A stretch of 64,000 nucleotides of DNA from Halalkalibacter wakoensis JCM 9140 (lineage in GTDB: Bacteria; Bacillota; Bacilli; Bacillales; Bacillaceae_D), in the NCBI RefSeq assembly GCF_000513095.1, contig NZ_BAUT01000001.1, forward strand, positions 186,001 to 250,000. The letters are read 5' to 3'. Positions 37,715 through 48,571 of the stretch are shown here, piece after piece. Position numbers and translations under genes: made by a program. The notes beneath the pieces were generated by a model that worked only from the letters and a program-made list of their open reading frames with translations, was not told the origin of the DNA and ran no database searches. How positions within the stretch are numbered: position 1 is the first letter of the stretch; every line of letters starts with the position of its first letter.

Positions 37715-39478
37715 TTGAGAGAACAGTTATCTTGGAAAGTTGGCGGGCAGCAAGGGGAAGGAATTGAAAGTACAGGTGAAATTTTTGCCTCAGCACTAAA
37801 TCGTCAAGGATATTTTTTATTTGGCTATCGTCATTTTTCGTCTCGAATTAAAGGTGGACATACGAATAACAAAATTCGTGTTAGTACAACTCCATTGAAT
37901 TCGATTTCTGATGATTTGGACATTTTGGTTGCTTTTGATCAAGAGACGATTGATGTAAACATTCATGAGTTACGTGAAGATGGGATTATTATTGCAGATG
38001 CAAAGTTTAATCCAGTTGTAACCGACGGGTTTAACGTCCCATTATATGCTGTGCCATTTACAGAAATTGCTACCGAATTAGGCACATCTCTTATGAAAAA
38101 CATGGTGGCTGTAGGTGCTTCTAGTGCAATACTTGGAATATCTCCTGACTCCTACCAAGATGTCGTTGAAGACCTTTTTCTAAAAAAAGGAGCAAGTGTA
38201 GTAGAGAAAAACATGGAGGCAATTCACGCTGGTGCAGCATACTTCAGAAAAGAAGCAGGAACCAGTATTCCGGATCTACAACTAGCTCCAGCTGATGGAA
38301 AGAAACGTATGTTCATGATTGGGAATGATGCGATTGGGATGGGGGCGGTTGCAGCGGGTAGTCGATTCATGGCTGCATACCCGATTACACCAGCATCAGA
38401 AATTATGGAGTATATGATAGAGAAATTACCTGAGTTTGGTGGAACGGTCATCCAAACGGAAGATGAAATTGCAGCCTGTACGATGGCAATAGGAGCAAAC
38501 TATGCGGGAGTTCGTTCCTTTACTGCTTCAGCTGGTCCAGGACTGTCATTAATGGCTGAAGCAATTGGCTTGTCTGGAATGACGGAACAGCCTTTGGTGA
38601 TTATGGATACGCAACGAGGAGGTCCAAGTACAGGGCTACCAACGAAACAAGAGCAATCTGATTTAATGGCAATGATTTATAGTACACATGGCGATATACC
38701 GAAGATTGTGATCACACCTAGTACCGTAGAAGAAGCTTTTTATGATACTGTGGAAGCGTTCAACCTTGCAGAAGAGTATCAATGTCCAGTTATTTTGGTT
38801 ACAGACCTTGCTTTGTCACTAGGTAAACAAACCGTTGAACCACTGGATTTTACGAAAGTAGAAATTCGTCGTGGCGCATTGCAAGTTGGACAAGAAATTG
38901 CTGAACGAGAAGAGAAAGAATATTACAAACGCTATGAATTGACAGAATCGGGAGTATCCAATCGAGTCATACCAGGAATGAAAAACGGAATTCATCACGT
39001 AACAGGAGTCGAACATGATGAAACAGGAAAGCCATCTGAAAGTCCAGTCAATCGTAAAAATCAAATGGATAAGCGGATGAGAAAAGTTGCTAATTTACCA
39101 AAGCAATTTAAAAATCCTCTTTTTGTGAATGCAAATCATGACGAAGCTGATTTACTGATCATTGGTGTTAATTCAACTCGAGGAACGATTGCTGAAGCAA
39201 TGCCAAGACTTGAGAACGATGGATTAAAAGTAAACCATGCTCAAATTCGATTGTTACACCCATTCCCAACTGATGAGTTAAAACCATTAATGGAACGCGC
39301 GAGAAAAGTAGTTGTTGTAGAAAACAATGCAACAGCACAATTAGCAAATATTATTAAGATGAATGTCGGGCACACAAACATTGAAAGTGTCTTAAAATAT
39401 GATGGGAATCCGTTCTTACCCGGTGAATTACATGAAATCTGTAAAGAAAAATACCAAGATAGCAAGGAGTTGGTGTAA
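37715..39478 (+). CDS. korA: 2-oxoacid:ferredoxin oxidoreductase, fused gamma-alpha subunit
   Basis: This subunit carries the CoA/gamma domain (GGQQGEGIESTGEIFASAL near residues 9-27; FSSRIKGGHTNN) fused to the alpha domain (FTASAGPGLSLMAEAIG; RGGPSTGLPTKQEQSDL). With KorB it oxidatively decarboxylates 2-oxoglutarate (or a related 2-oxoacid) to the acyl-CoA, reducing ferredoxin. The start TTG 37715 fits SD AAGGGGTGGGG at 37699-37709; GTG 37706 lies inside that site. The pair replaces the tdh-kbl genes found here in B. subtilis. 587 residues, intact. Confidence 0.9.
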   Translation: MREQLSWKVGGQQGEGIESTGEIFASALNRQGYFLFGYRHFSSRIKGGHTNNKIRVSTTPLNSISDDLDILVAFDQETIDVNIHELREDGIIIADAKFNPVVTDGFNVPLYAVPFTEIATELGTSLMKNMVAVGASSAILGISPDSYQDVVEDLFLKKGASVVEKNMEAIHAGAAYFRKEAGTSIPDLQLAPADGKKRMFMIGNDAIGMGAVAAGSRFMAAYPITPASEIMEYMIEKLPEFGGTVIQTEDEIAACTMAIGANYAGVRSFTASAGPGLSLMAEAIGLSGMTEQPLVIMDTQRGGPSTGLPTKQEQSDLMAMIYSTHGDIPKIVITPSTVEEAFYDTVEAFNLAEEYQCPVILVTDLALSLGKQTVEPLDFTKVEIRRGALQVGQEIAEREEKEYYKRYELTESGVSNRVIPGMKNGIHHVTGVEHDETGKPSESPVNRKNQMDKRMRKVANLPKQFKNPLFVNANHDEADLLIIGVNSTRGTIAEAMPRLENDGLKVNHAQIRLLHPFPTDELKPLMERARKVVVVENNATAQLANIIKMNVGHTNIESVLKYDGNPFLPGELHEICKEKYQDSKELV

Positions 39479-40345
39479 ATGGCTACATTTAAGGATTTTA
39501 GAAACAAAGTAAAGCCTAACTGGTGTCCGGGTTGTGGTGACTTCTCCGTTCAAGCAGCGATTCAACGTGCCGCAGCCAATGTTGGCCTTGAACCAGATAA
39601 CCTTGCTGTCATTTCTGGAATTGGCTGTTCGGGCCGTATTTCAGGATATATCAACTCTTATGGATTCCATGGTGTTCATGGACGTGCTTTGCCTATTGCC
39701 CAAGGTGTTAAGATGGCAAACCGAGATTTAACGGTAATCGCCTCCGGTGGTGACGGAGATGGTTTTGCAATTGGAATGGGCCATACGATTCATGCCATTC
39801 GTAGAAACATAGATGTCACTTACATCGTCATGGATAATCAAATTTATGGCTTGACGAAAGGTCAGACCTCACCACGTAGTGATATGGGCTTCAAAACAAA
39901 AAGTACCCCTGGTGGTTCGATTGAATCAGCGTTAAACGTTATGGAAATGTCGTTAACAGCAGGGGCTACGTTTGTGGCACAAAGTTTCTCAAGTGATTTA
40001 AAAGAGTTAACTTCCCTAATTGAACAAGGCATTAACCATAAAGGATTTTCACTTATAAACGTTTTCAGCCCATGTGTAACATTTAATAAAGTAAACACGT
40101 ACGATTGGTTTAAAGAAAATATTACAAAGCTAGCAGATGTAGAAAACTACGATCCAGCTAACCGAATGACAGCCATGCAAACATTAATGGAACACAACGG
40201 ACTCGTAACGGGCTTGATCTATCAAAACACAGAACAAAAATCATACCAAGAATTAATCAACACGTACGACAAAAACCCACTAGCAAACCAAGACCTAGAA
40301 ATAACCGAAGAAAAATTCAACGAACTAATGGCGGAATTTATGTAA
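39479..40345 (+). CDS. korB: 2-oxoacid:ferredoxin oxidoreductase, beta subunit
   Basis: The 288-residue thiamine-diphosphate subunit. The N-terminus has the conserved NWCPGCGDFSV cysteines, then GIGCSGRISGY, and the TPP/Mg motif ASGGDGDGFAIGMGH...MDNQIYGLTKGQTSP. It starts immediately after the korA stop and is translationally coupled (SD AAGGAG in the end of korA). Substrate choice between 2-oxoglutarate and pyruvate cannot be settled by eye. Confidence 0.91.
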   Translation: MATFKDFRNKVKPNWCPGCGDFSVQAAIQRAAANVGLEPDNLAVISGIGCSGRISGYINSYGFHGVHGRALPIAQGVKMANRDLTVIASGGDGDGFAIGMGHTIHAIRRNIDVTYIVMDNQIYGLTKGQTSPRSDMGFKTKSTPGGSIESALNVMEMSLTAGATFVAQSFSSDLKELTSLIEQGINHKGFSLINVFSPCVTFNKVNTYDWFKENITKLADVENYDPANRMTAMQTLMEHNGLVTGLIYQNTEQKSYQELINTYDKNPLANQDLEITEEKFNELMAEFM

Positions 40346-40388
40346 GCAAAAAGACCAAAAGGGTGGTTTTCCCTTTTGGTCTTTTTGC
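40346..40388 (+). terminator. terminator after korB (left hairpin of repeat A)
   Basis: An 18-bp perfect stem (40346-40363 with 40371-40388) around TGGTTTT; the 3' arm contains CTTTTTGC. It starts at the korB stop. Confidence 0.85.
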
Positions 40389-40525
40389 GAAGCGATGAGC
40401 GGAGCCGCTGCAAAGGTTTTAAGTCTGTTAGGAGTGCTCTTCTCCTAACAGACGCGCAGAGAGAGAAGCCATCGCAGGGTTAGATAAAAAAAGGGTGGTT
40501 TTCCCTTTTGGTCTTTTTGCGATAA
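40346..40525 (+). repeat. structured intergenic repeat, copy A (between korB and miaB)
   Basis: A 180-bp composite. The left hairpin (346-363 with 371-388 of this kb) is the korB terminator. The core (40391-40476) folds as outer stem P1 GCGATG (40392-40397) with CATCGC (40470-40475), P2 CTGC (40408-40411) with GCAG (40456-40459), and a perfect 12-bp hairpin P3 (40423-40434 with 40442-40453) with loop TGCTCTT. The right flank repeats 34 bp of the left hairpin exactly (40357-40390 equals 40489-40522). Copies B and C share the core with compensating changes in P1 and P3. Confidence 0.8.
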
Positions 40526-40581
40526 CTTTGAGATTTTCCAATTACGTACGGACTTGTTAAAAGATAGACAAACAAGATTGA

Positions 40582-40610
40582 TTGAGTTTCTTGAAAGTTA
40601 CACGTATAAT
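40582..40610 (+). promoter_or_regulatory. sigma-A promoter for miaB-ricA
   Basis: TTGAGT (40582-40587), 17 bp, TATAAT (40605-40610); 91 bp before miaB. Confidence 0.7.
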
Positions 40611-40700
40611 GTATAAAGGAAACTATGCACAAAATTTCGCTCACGTTTTGTGGGCTTTCTATTTGTTTGTTGGAAAAGCTTGTTGGAAGGAGTTATAGAG

Positions 40701-42311
40701 ATGAATGAAGATCAACGTTTAGGACGTTTAGGAAATACAGAAAATCCGATAGAGAAGAAAGAAACAAAGAAAGATTATAGCAAATACTTCGATTTCTCCA
40801 ATGCCAAAGTCATTTCTGAAGAAGAAAACAAAAAGGTCATTCGTATTGAGGGAAGAGAAATTTCCATTTATGATCAACCGGATTACAAGCAGGGAAAGCG
40901 TCGTGGAAAAGAGGATGTACAAGTTATAAGACCTGATAGTCTAATTCCTGAAGAAATGAAAGGAATTGGCAATGGAAAGAAATTTTTAATTCGAACATAC
41001 GGCTGTCAGATGAACACACATGACTCTGAAAACATGGCTGGATTGTTGCTTGAAATGGGCTTTGAATCGACAGAGGAAACAATGGAAGCCGATGTTATTT
41101 TATTAAATACATGTGCGATCCGTGAAAATGCTGAAAACAAAGTGTTTGGAGAAATTGGTCACTTAAAAGCATTAAAAGTGGAACGACCAGAATTGATCGT
41201 TGGTGTTTGTGGCTGTATGTCACAAGAAGAATCAGTTGTAAATCGAATTATGCAAAAACATCAGCACATTGATTTAATCTTCGGTACACATAACATTCAC
41301 CGTCTACCAGAACTTTTAAGAAACGCTATTTATGGTAAAGAAATGGTTGTTGAAGTTTGGTCGAAAGAGGGCGACATTGTTGAAAATATGCCGCGAGCTC
41401 GTCAAGGGAAAACACAAGCTTGGGTAAACATTATGTATGGCTGTGATAAATTCTGTACGTATTGCATCGTTCCATATACACGCGGGAAAGAACGTAGTCG
41501 TCTTCCGGAAGATATCATTGCTGAAGTACGTGATCTAGCAAGACAAGGGTATAAGGAGATCACTTTACTAGGTCAGAATGTGAATGCATATGGGAAAGAC
41601 CTTGAAGGCAAGGAATATGGCTTAGGTCATTTGATGGATGAAATTCACAAAATTGATATTCCGCGAGTTCGCTTTACGACGAGCCATCCGAGAGACTTTG
41701 ATGATTATTTAATTTCAGTGTTATCAAAAGGTGGGAACTTAGTAGAACACATTCATCTACCAGTTCAGCATGGTAGCTCAGAGATTTTGAAACTAATGGC
41801 TCGAAAGTATACACGTGAGCGTTATTTAGAGCTTGCTCACAAAATAAAAATGGCGATTCCAAATGCATCTTTCACGACGGATTTAATCGTTGGTTTCCCG
41901 AATGAAACGGAAGAGCAGTTTGAAGAAACACTTTCACTTGTTCGTGAGATTGAGTTTGATAGTGCATACACATATATCTACTCTCCACGTGAAGGAACAC
42001 CAGCTGCAAAAATGAAGGATAACGTACCAATGGAAGTGAAGCGTGAGCGTTTAGGTCGACTGAATGCCCTCGTCAATGAAATTTCAGCGAAGAAGAATCT
42101 TGATTACCAAGATCAAATTGTAGAAGTACTCGTTGAAGGAGAAAGCAAGAAAAACCCTGATGTGTTAGCAGGCCGAACAAGAACGAATCGTTTGGTGAAT
42201 TTTAGAGCACCGAAATCAGTAATTGGGGAAATTGTATATGTGAAAGTGACAGAAGCAAAAACATGGTCACTAAATGGAGAAATGGTTGAAATGGCGGAGG
42301 TTAGGAACTAA
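40701..42311 (+). CDS. miaB: tRNA-2-methylthio-N6-dimethylallyladenosine synthase MiaB
   Basis: A radical-SAM methylthiotransferase acting on i6A37 made by MiaA (also in this window). The 536-residue protein has a Bacillus-type N-terminal extension, the UPF0004 domain with cysteines in [17 protein letters not shown] and GCMSQ, the radical-SAM motif CDKFCTYC near residue 250, and a C-terminal TRAM domain ([11 protein letters not shown]). ATG 40701 has SD GGAAGGAG; the frame extends upstream to 40650 without support. RicA overlaps its last base. Confidence 0.96.
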   Translation: MNEDQRLGRLGNTENPIEKKETKKDYSKYFDFSNAKVISEEENKKVIRIEGREISIYDQPDYKQGKRRGKEDVQVIRPDSLIPEEMKGIGNGKKFLIRTYGCQMNTHDSENMAGLLLEMGFESTEETMEADVILLNTCAIRENAENKVFGEIGHLKALKVERPELIVGVCGCMSQEESVVNRIMQKHQHIDLIFGTHNIHRLPELLRNAIYGKEMVVEVWSKEGDIVENMPRARQGKTQAWVNIMYGCDKFCTYCIVPYTRGKERSRLPEDIIAEVRDLARQGYKEITLLGQNVNAYGKDLEGKEYGLGHLMDEIHKIDIPRVRFTTSHPRDFDDYLISVLSKGGNLVEHIHLPVQHGSSEILKLMARKYTRERYLELAHKIKMAIPNASFTTDLIVGFPNETEEQFEETLSLVREIEFDSAYTYIYSPREGTPAAKMKDNVPMEVKRERLGRLNALVNEISAKKNLDYQDQIVEVLVEGESKKNPDVLAGRTRTNRLVNFRAPKSVIGEIVYVKVTEAKTWSLNGEMVEMAEVRN

Positions 42312-42742
42312 TGGGAGCAACTTATACAAGAGAAGATATTCGAGCAAAAGCAAGAGAATTAGCAAAAATGATGGTTGAAACAGAAGAAGTTGATTTCTTT
42401 AAACGGGCGGAAAAGCAAATTAATGAGCACTTACGAGTTCAAGAGTTAATTGCTCAAATTAAGAAATTGCAAAAGGAAGCAGTAAATCTTCAACATTACG
42501 GAAAAACAGAAGCGTTAAAAGAAGTGGAAACAAAGATTAATGCACTTCTTGAAGAGGTGGATTCTATTCCTTTAGTGCAAGAATTTAAATCAAGCCAAGT
42601 AGAAGTGAATGAGCTGCTTCAAATGGTTTCCAATACCATTTCTAAGACGGTTACGGATGAAATCATCACGTCAATGGGTGGGGACTTATTAAAAGGAACA
42701 ACAACAAAAAATCCTTATTTTGATGGTGGATGTCAACAATAA
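42311..42742 (+). CDS. ricA: RicA (YmcA), RicAFT complex subunit
   Basis: A 143-residue mostly helical protein. With RicF (YlbF) and RicT (YaaT) it forms an Fe-S-containing complex that stimulates RNase Y-dependent mRNA maturation and affects Spo0A activation, competence and biofilm formation in B. subtilis. The start overlaps the miaB stop (TAATG). The C-terminus ends FDGGCQQ, retaining the conserved cysteine near the end. Confidence 0.92.
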   Translation: MGATYTREDIRAKARELAKMMVETEEVDFFKRAEKQINEHLRVQELIAQIKKLQKEAVNLQHYGKTEALKEVETKINALLEEVDSIPLVQEFKSSQVEVNELLQMVSNTISKTVTDEIITSMGGDLLKGTTTKNPYFDGGCQQ

Positions 42743-42754
42743 GCGACTAACACA

Positions 42755-42789
42755 AAAGAGATCTATTCAAAACGAATAGATCTTTTTTT
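42755..42789 (+). terminator. terminator after ricA
   Basis: AGATCTATTC (42759-42768) with GAATAGATCT (42774-42783), loop AAAAC, then a T-run. Confidence 0.92.
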
Positions 42790-42996
42790 GTATTTTAGGT
42801 CATAAATTGAAGTTTTAACATATACATAATTTAGAACTATTTCTTACATCATTCCGTCCATTTGCTTTTTTATTTTCTATGAAAATCCGATAATCAAAGG
42901 ATTATCGAACTTTTCTCGATTGATGTACTAAACTTTGCAAACTCATCATATCGTGATAAGGATAACGCTTTGCTATCATCTTTTAATCTTTTTTCG

Positions 42997-43025
42997 CACA
43001 TTGGTTATTCGCCCTGCATAGGATG
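42997..43025 (+). promoter_or_regulatory. candidate sigma-K promoter for cotE
   Basis: CACA (42997-43000), 16 bp, CATAGGATG (43017-43025): 8 of the fixed positions of mACm-N16-CATAnnnTA match, the last A being G. B. subtilis cotE has sigma-E and sigma-K promoters. I could not find the sigma-E one. Confidence 0.35.
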
Positions 43026-43120
43026 ACAGTGAAGCATTTGGCGGAGCGAATTAGGCACGACGAGCCGACACGAGCGACCGACAACTCGATATGATATGAG
43101 AAAGAGGAGGGTTTTGTTTC

Positions 43121-43684
43121 ATGTCTCAAGAATTTAACTATCGTGAAATTATTACAAAAGCGGTATGTGGAAAAGGTCGTAAGTTTTCAGAAGCAACTCA
43201 TACGATTAGCCCTTCACACAGACCGTCAAGCATTCTAGGCTGTTGGATTATCAACCATAAGTACTCGGCAGAGAAAAAGGGCGACTCTGTAGTGGTGCAA
43301 GGAAGCTACGATATTAACGTTTGGTTCTCGTATAACAAAAATACGAAAACAGATGTTGCAACGCAAACTGTTACTTATTCTGATGCGATTCCGCTTTCGA
43401 TGCAAGACGAGAATGTTTTATCAGAAGAAATGGATGTTATTGCACGCGCTGTCCAGCAACCGAATACGCTAGAGGCGACGATTTCAGAAAATGGTGCAAA
43501 TGTAGATGTCCAAGTAGAAAGAGAATTTCTTGTTGAATGCATTGGGGAAACAAAAGTGGCGGTAGCTGTTAATCCTGATGGGCTAATAGAGGACTTTCCA
43601 GTTACAGCAGCTGCTGACGATGTAAGTGATGAAGAGTATGAACGTCTTGATCCAAATTTCTTACACAGTGAATTTGATAAATAA
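43121..43684 (+). CDS. cotE: spore coat morphogenetic protein CotE
   Basis: CotE builds the layer that recruits outer-coat proteins around the forespore. The 187-residue protein has the conserved N-terminus ([20 protein letters not shown]) needed for oligomerisation and an acidic C-terminus ([15 protein letters not shown]) that in B. subtilis contributes to coat protein binding. SD AGAGGAGGG precedes ATG 43121. It lies between ricA and mutS, the usual order. Confidence 0.96.
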   Translation: MSQEFNYREIITKAVCGKGRKFSEATHTISPSHRPSSILGCWIINHKYSAEKKGDSVVVQGSYDINVWFSYNKNTKTDVATQTVTYSDAIPLSMQDENVLSEEMDVIARAVQQPNTLEATISENGANVDVQVEREFLVECIGETKVAVAVNPDGLIEDFPVTAAADDVSDEEYERLDPNFLHSEFDK

Positions 43685-43689
43685 GACGT

Positions 43690-43724
43690 GAGAGCAAGCT
43701 AATGGAGCTTGCTCTCATTTTTTG
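43690..43724 (+). terminator. terminator after cotE
   Basis: GAGAGCAAGCT (43690-43700) pairs with AGCTTGCTCTC (43706-43716), followed by a T-run. Confidence 0.93.
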
Positions 43725-43780
43725 TTTTTCTCACTAGGTTTTTAGTAAAAGACTCCCTAATGCGAGAATGATAGTGGCTA

Positions 43781-43789
43781 TGATATAAT
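43781..43789 (+). promoter_or_regulatory. extended -10 promoter for mutSL
   Basis: TGATATAAT (43781-43789) lies 36 bp before mutS; the -35 is poor, as usual with an extended -10. Confidence 0.5.
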
Positions 43790-43824
43790 AAACCGTATTA
43801 ATTATAGTACGGTGGAGGAAAAAG

Positions 43825-46416
43825 ATGGCACAAATTACCCCTATGATGAAACAATATTTAGAAATAAAGGCACAGCATCAAGATGCCTTTTTATTCTTTC
43901 GTCTTGGAGATTTCTATGAATTGTTTTATGAAGATGCCAAATTGGCAGCCCAAGAGCTAGAGATAACACTAACTGGAAGAGGCCAAGGAGACGACCGAAT
44001 TCCGATGTGTGGTGTCCCTTATCATTCGGCTGATCAGTACATGTCACGCCTAATTGAAAAAGGCTATAAAATTGCTTTATGTGAGCAAGTAGAAGATCCG
44101 AAAGTGGCAAAAGGTGTTGTGAAACGCGAAGTGGTAAAGATGCTTACACCTGGTACGATGATGAGTGGAAATGTTATTAAAGAGAAAGAAAACAATTACT
44201 TGGTTGCGTTAACGTTATTTGACGATCAAACGTTTGGCCTTGCTCGAACCGATTTAACAACTGGTGAATCTGCCGTAACATTCATTGGTGATACTCTTGA
44301 AGATGTGATCCATGATATTGCGAGTTCAGGAACTAAGGAATTAGTCGTTGCATCAACCATTGATGAGAAAATCATGAAGCGTATATTAGAAAGGTGTCCT
44401 GTTACCATTTCGTATGAAGACAATATAGAGATGGATCACGAATACATGCATCTTTGTGAGAAGTTGGAGTCTGATAAACTAATCACAAGTTTTGCTAGAT
44501 TATTGCAATATTTAATTAGAACACAAAAGCGTTCGTTACAGCATTTACAAAAAGTCACTCACTACCATGTTGACTCTTTTATGAAAATGGATACCCACAC
44601 GAAAAGAAACCTTGAGCTAACAGAATCACTTAGAGAGAAGAAGAAGGCTGGTTCGTTGCTTTCCATTGTCGATCAGACGGTAACGGCAATGGGTGGGAGA
44701 CTGGTTAAGAACTGGTTGGAACGACCTTTAATCGATGAAAATGCGATAGAAGAGAGACTGGAACTAGTAACGTCTTTCCTTGAAGCTTATTTTGAGAGGG
44801 AAGAACTTCGTGATGAGTTAAGGCAAGTATATGACCTTGAAAGACTGGCTGGGAGAATTGCTTATGGAAGTGTGAATGCTCGTGAACTTGTCCAGTTGAA
44901 ACGTTCGTTAGAAAAAATCCCATTCATAAAAGAACTGGTAGCCAAAATGGCCCCAACTTCTATTGAGCGCTGGTTTTCTGAAGAAGAGCAGGTTGGTGAG
45001 TTAATACAACTTTTAAATCGTAGCTTAGTAGACGATCCTCCTATTTCTGTTACGGATGGAGGAATGATTCGTCCTGGTTACCATGAAGAATTAGATACGT
45101 ACCGGGATGCAAGTAAAAACGGAAAACAGTGGATTGCTGAACTGGAGCAAAAAGAGCGACAGGAAACAGGAATTCGTACATTAAAAATCGGTTTCAACAA
45201 AGTATTTGGCTATTATATTGAAGTAACAAGAGCCAACATTCATTTATTACCTGAAGGACGGTATGAGCGAAAACAAACGCTAACGAATGCAGAGCGTTAC
45301 GTTACTCCTGAATTAAAAGAAAAAGAAGCACTCATTTTAGAAGCAGAAGAAAAAATGGAACAGCTAGAATATGATTTGTTCGTTCAAGTTCGAGAAGAGG
45401 CGAAACATTATTTACAGTCTATCCAAACATTCGCTCATTCTATTAGTGAAATCGATGTGTTAGCAGGATTTGCTACAGTCAGTGAACAGCGTCATTATGT
45501 AAAACCAACGTTTTCAAAACAAAGAGAGATCGCGATCGTCGATGGTCGTCATCCTGTTGTGGAAACAGTGATTGAAAAAGGCCAATATGTTGCCAATGAT
45601 GTTCAGATGACGAAAGGACGAGAAATGCTACTAATTACCGGGCCTAATATGGCAGGGAAAAGTACTTATATGCGTCAGTTAGCTTTGCTTGCTGTTATGG
45701 CTCAAATTGGATGTTATGTTCCAGCAACATCTTGTAAAATGCCAATCTTTGATCAAGTTTTTACTCGAATTGGTGCAGCAGATGACCTTGCAAGTGGTCA
45801 GAGTACATTTATGGTAGAGATGCTTGAAACGCGGTATGCCCTAACAAAGGCAACAGAAAATAGTCTGATCTTACTGGATGAAATAGGACGAGGGACATCG
45901 ACTTATGATGGAATGGCCTTAGCTCAAGCTATTATCGAATACATTCATGATACAATTAGAGCTAAAACCCTTTTCTCGACTCACTATCATGAGTTGACTC
46001 AATTAGATCAAGAATTAGCTGACTTACAAAATGTTCACGTATCAGCTGTTGAAGAAAACGGAACGGTTGTCTTTTTGCATAAAGTAGTGGATGGACAAGC
46101 TGATCGAAGTTATGGAATTTATGTAGCAGAATTAGCAGAGTTGCCTTCTCAAGTTACGGAGCGTGCCGAAGCATTGCTTAAGCAATTTGAAGAAGGAACA
46201 GTAGCTACGAAAGCGACTTTCTCATCATCCAAACCTGAACCAGATCTGCAATTATCATTGTTTGGGGAAGTAGAAGAAACAGTCAAAGAGGAGTCTTCTG
46301 TATTTTCAGGACAAGAAGAAAAAGTATTAAAGAAACTTGTCAAAAAAGACGTTCTCCATATGACACCGATAGAAGCCATTCAGTTCGTGAATGAACTTCA
46401 ACGCTTACTAAAATAA
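43825..46416 (+). CDS. mutS: DNA mismatch repair protein MutS
   Basis: MutS recognises mismatches and loops. The 863-residue protein has the mismatch-binding GDFYELF motif near residues 28-34, core and clamp domains, Walker [10 protein letters not shown] near residue 610, Walker [16 protein letters not shown], and a C-terminal segment with the LSLF beta-clamp/dimer region ([11 protein letters not shown]). The SD GGTGGAGG precedes 43825. mutL follows after 14 bp. Confidence 0.98.
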   Translation: MAQITPMMKQYLEIKAQHQDAFLFFRLGDFYELFYEDAKLAAQELEITLTGRGQGDDRIPMCGVPYHSADQYMSRLIEKGYKIALCEQVEDPKVAKGVVKREVVKMLTPGTMMSGNVIKEKENNYLVALTLFDDQTFGLARTDLTTGESAVTFIGDTLEDVIHDIASSGTKELVVASTIDEKIMKRILERCPVTISYEDNIEMDHEYMHLCEKLESDKLITSFARLLQYLIRTQKRSLQHLQKVTHYHVDSFMKMDTHTKRNLELTESLREKKKAGSLLSIVDQTVTAMGGRLVKNWLERPLIDENAIEERLELVTSFLEAYFEREELRDELRQVYDLERLAGRIAYGSVNARELVQLKRSLEKIPFIKELVAKMAPTSIERWFSEEEQVGELIQLLNRSLVDDPPISVTDGGMIRPGYHEELDTYRDASKNGKQWIAELEQKERQETGIRTLKIGFNKVFGYYIEVTRANIHLLPEGRYERKQTLTNAERYVTPELKEKEALILEAEEKMEQLEYDLFVQVREEAKHYLQSIQTFAHSISEIDVLAGFATVSEQRHYVKPTFSKQREIAIVDGRHPVVETVIEKGQYVANDVQMTKGREMLLITGPNMAGKSTYMRQLALLAVMAQIGCYVPATSCKMPIFDQVFTRIGAADDLASGQSTFMVEMLETRYALTKATENSLILLDEIGRGTSTYDGMALAQAIIEYIHDTIRAKTLFSTHYHELTQLDQELADLQNVHVSAVEENGTVVFLHKVVDGQADRSYGIYVAELAELPSQVTERAEALLKQFEEGTVATKATFSSSKPEPDLQLSLFGEVEETVKEESSVFSGQEEKVLKKLVKKDVLHMTPIEAIQFVNELQRLLK

Positions 46417-46430
46417 GAAAGGATGGTTCG

Positions 46431-48335
46431 ATGACAAAAATCATAAAGCTTGATGATGCGTTATCTAATAAAATTGCTGCAGGTGAAGTTGTCGAACGTC
46501 CTGCCTCAATTGTAAAAGAATTAGTGGAAAATGCGCTAGATGCCAATAGCACACGCATTGTTGTAGAAATCGATGAAGGTGGTCTATCGTCAATTCGAAT
46601 TGTTGATAACGGTGATGGAATTGATGAAGAGGATGTTGAGACGGCCTTTTATCGTCATGCAACGAGTAAAATTCGAACAGATCGTGATTTGTTTCAAATT
46701 GGAACGTTAGGTTTCCGGGGAGAGGCACTGCCGAGTATAGCTTCTGTCGCTCATGTTACGTTAACGACAAGTACGGGAGATGGTCCAGGGACAGAAATTA
46801 CGTTAGAAGGCGGTGTAATCAAACATAAGAAGGCTGCGAAGGCCCGGAAAGGGACAGAGATTACGGTTACGAATCTCTTTTACAATACACCAGCACGATT
46901 GAAATATTTAAAAACCGTTCATACAGAAGCTGGGAATGTTAGTGACATCATGAATCGTCTTGCTTTAGCTCATCCAGATGTTGCATTTGAATATTCACAT
47001 CACGGCAAAGAAGTATTAAAAACCTCAGGCAATGGGGATGTGCGACAAGTGATTGCTTCTATTTACGGAAGAAATGTCGCCAAAAAAGTAAAGCCGATTG
47101 AAGGTCAGTCTTTAGATTATGAAATTAATGGATTTGTAGCTTTACCTGAGTTAACGAGAGCCTCTAGACAGTATATGTCTATTTTCGTAAATGGTAGGTA
47201 TATTCGGAATTATGCTCTTGCTAGAGCTATTCAAGATGGGTATCATACATTGTTGCCGATTGGACGTTACCCACTAGTTGTTCTATCAATAAAAATGGAT
47301 CCGAAATTAATTGATGTTAATGTTCATCCATCTAAATTAGAAGTGCGTTTAAGCAAAGAAGATGAACTAGGTCAACTGATTACAAGTTCTATTAAACAAG
47401 CTTTTGAAACGGAATCGTTAATTCCTGAAGCGGATACGAGAAAACGAACGAATTTTGCAAGTGTTCAAAGCGAACAAGTTTCCTTTGATTTTGAAACGCC
47501 TGCGCCATTGAAACAGGATGTGAGTGTCGGACTGCAAGTAAAAGAAAAGGAAGGATGGTCCGAAGAGACTGTGTCTTCTAAAATAAGCATCAATGATGAA
47601 GAAATGAAACCTAATTCATTCAATGAACTTATTCCCAAACAAAGTCATACTTGGAGTATGAATGAAAATACGGTAACAGTTGAGGAAGATCAAATCGAGG
47701 AAAGTGATGAAGAAGTTGAAAATCTAGAAGACGAACAAGAAAAGAATCATGACCGAGTACCAGTCCTTTATCCTGTTGGTCAAATGCATGGGACGTATAT
47801 AATTGCACAAAATGAGACAGGAATGTATTTAATTGATCAACATGCAGCCCAAGAGCGAGTAAAGTATGAATTTTTTAGAGATAAAGTGGCTGAAGTGAGT
47901 CCACAAGTTCAAGAACTTCTTGTTCCACTTACACTAGAATGTACTGTACAAGAATTTGCATTGATCAACGAACATATCGACGAGCTTCATGCCGTAGGAG
48001 TGTTTCCGGAACAATTCGGAAAACAAGCATTTGTTATACGTTCACATCCAGTATGGTTACCAAAGGGCTATGAGGAAGAAACGATTCGTGAAATCATTGA
48101 TTATTTATTAGAGCATCGAAAGGTCAATTTAGGCAAACTAAGGGAGGAAGCTGCGATTTTAATGTCTTGTAAAGCAGCAATAAAAGCAAATCGTCATCTC
48201 AGACAAGACGAAATGTTTGCACTGCTCGAATCACTCAGAAAAAGCAGTGATCCCTTCACCTGCCCACACGGCCGCCCCATCCTCGTCCACTTCTCAACCT
48301 ACGCACTAGAAAAAATGTTTAAACGAGTGATGTAG
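46431..48335 (+). CDS. mutL: DNA mismatch repair protein MutL
   Basis: A GHKL ATPase and nicking endonuclease acting after MutS. The N-lobe has ENALDAN, DNGDGI and [13 protein letters not shown] motifs (first 105 residues). A variable acidic linker (about 340-450) precedes the dimerisation/endonuclease domain with the [11 protein letters not shown] motif near residue 480 and [12 protein letters not shown] and CPHGRP metal-site motifs near the end. The 634-residue protein is intact. Immediately behind it lies repeat copy B. Confidence 0.97.
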   Translation: MTKIIKLDDALSNKIAAGEVVERPASIVKELVENALDANSTRIVVEIDEGGLSSIRIVDNGDGIDEEDVETAFYRHATSKIRTDRDLFQIGTLGFRGEALPSIASVAHVTLTTSTGDGPGTEITLEGGVIKHKKAAKARKGTEITVTNLFYNTPARLKYLKTVHTEAGNVSDIMNRLALAHPDVAFEYSHHGKEVLKTSGNGDVRQVIASIYGRNVAKKVKPIEGQSLDYEINGFVALPELTRASRQYMSIFVNGRYIRNYALARAIQDGYHTLLPIGRYPLVVLSIKMDPKLIDVNVHPSKLEVRLSKEDELGQLITSSIKQAFETESLIPEADTRKRTNFASVQSEQVSFDFETPAPLKQDVSVGLQVKEKEGWSEETVSSKISINDEEMKPNSFNELIPKQSHTWSMNENTVTVEEDQIEESDEEVENLEDEQEKNHDRVPVLYPVGQMHGTYIIAQNETGMYLIDQHAAQERVKYEFFRDKVAEVSPQVQELLVPLTLECTVQEFALINEHIDELHAVGVFPEQFGKQAFVIRSHPVWLPKGYEEETIREIIDYLLEHRKVNLGKLREEAAILMSCKAAIKANRHLRQDEMFALLESLRKSSDPFTCPHGRPILVHFSTYALEKMFKRVM

Positions 48336-48540
48336 AGTTCAAAGAAAAAGGTCGCACTTTACCTTTTTCTTTGAACTCGAAGCGTTGAGCGAAGCCGCCG
48401 TTAGCTTTTAAGCCATTTAGGAGCGGTCTTCTCCTAAAAGGCGCACGGCGAGTGAAGCCAACGCAAAGATGTTTGCACAAGTAAGGAGAAAAGGTCGCAC
48501 TTTACCTTTTTCTTGGAAATCGAAGCGTTGAGCGAATATG
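48336..48540 (+). repeat. structured intergenic repeat, copy B (after mutL)
   Basis: Left hairpin of 16 bp (48337-48352 with 48361-48376) behind the mutL stop. The core has P1 GCGTTG (48382-48387) with CAACGC (48459-48464), P2 CGCCG (48396-48400) with CGGCG (48446-48450), and P3 TTTAGGAG (48416-48423) with CTCCTAAA (48431-48438), loop CGGTCTT. The right flank repeats the left hairpin's inner part plus the first 16 bases of the core (48488-48536), so the unit looks tandemly duplicated and then truncated. Confidence 0.8.
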
Positions 48541-48571
48541 AAGTATTAGATCTACATAGGGGATACGACAA

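Larger units (their letters stand above)
42743..43120 (+). other. intergenic region ricA-cotE
   Basis: This 378-bp gap contains the ricA terminator, a small perfect hairpin CGATAATC/GATTATCG (42888-42907) with a 4-nt loop, and a GC-richer stretch at about 43040-43085. Both lie away from the candidate sigma-K promoter at 42997-43025. No ORF is credible. Confidence 0.5.
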
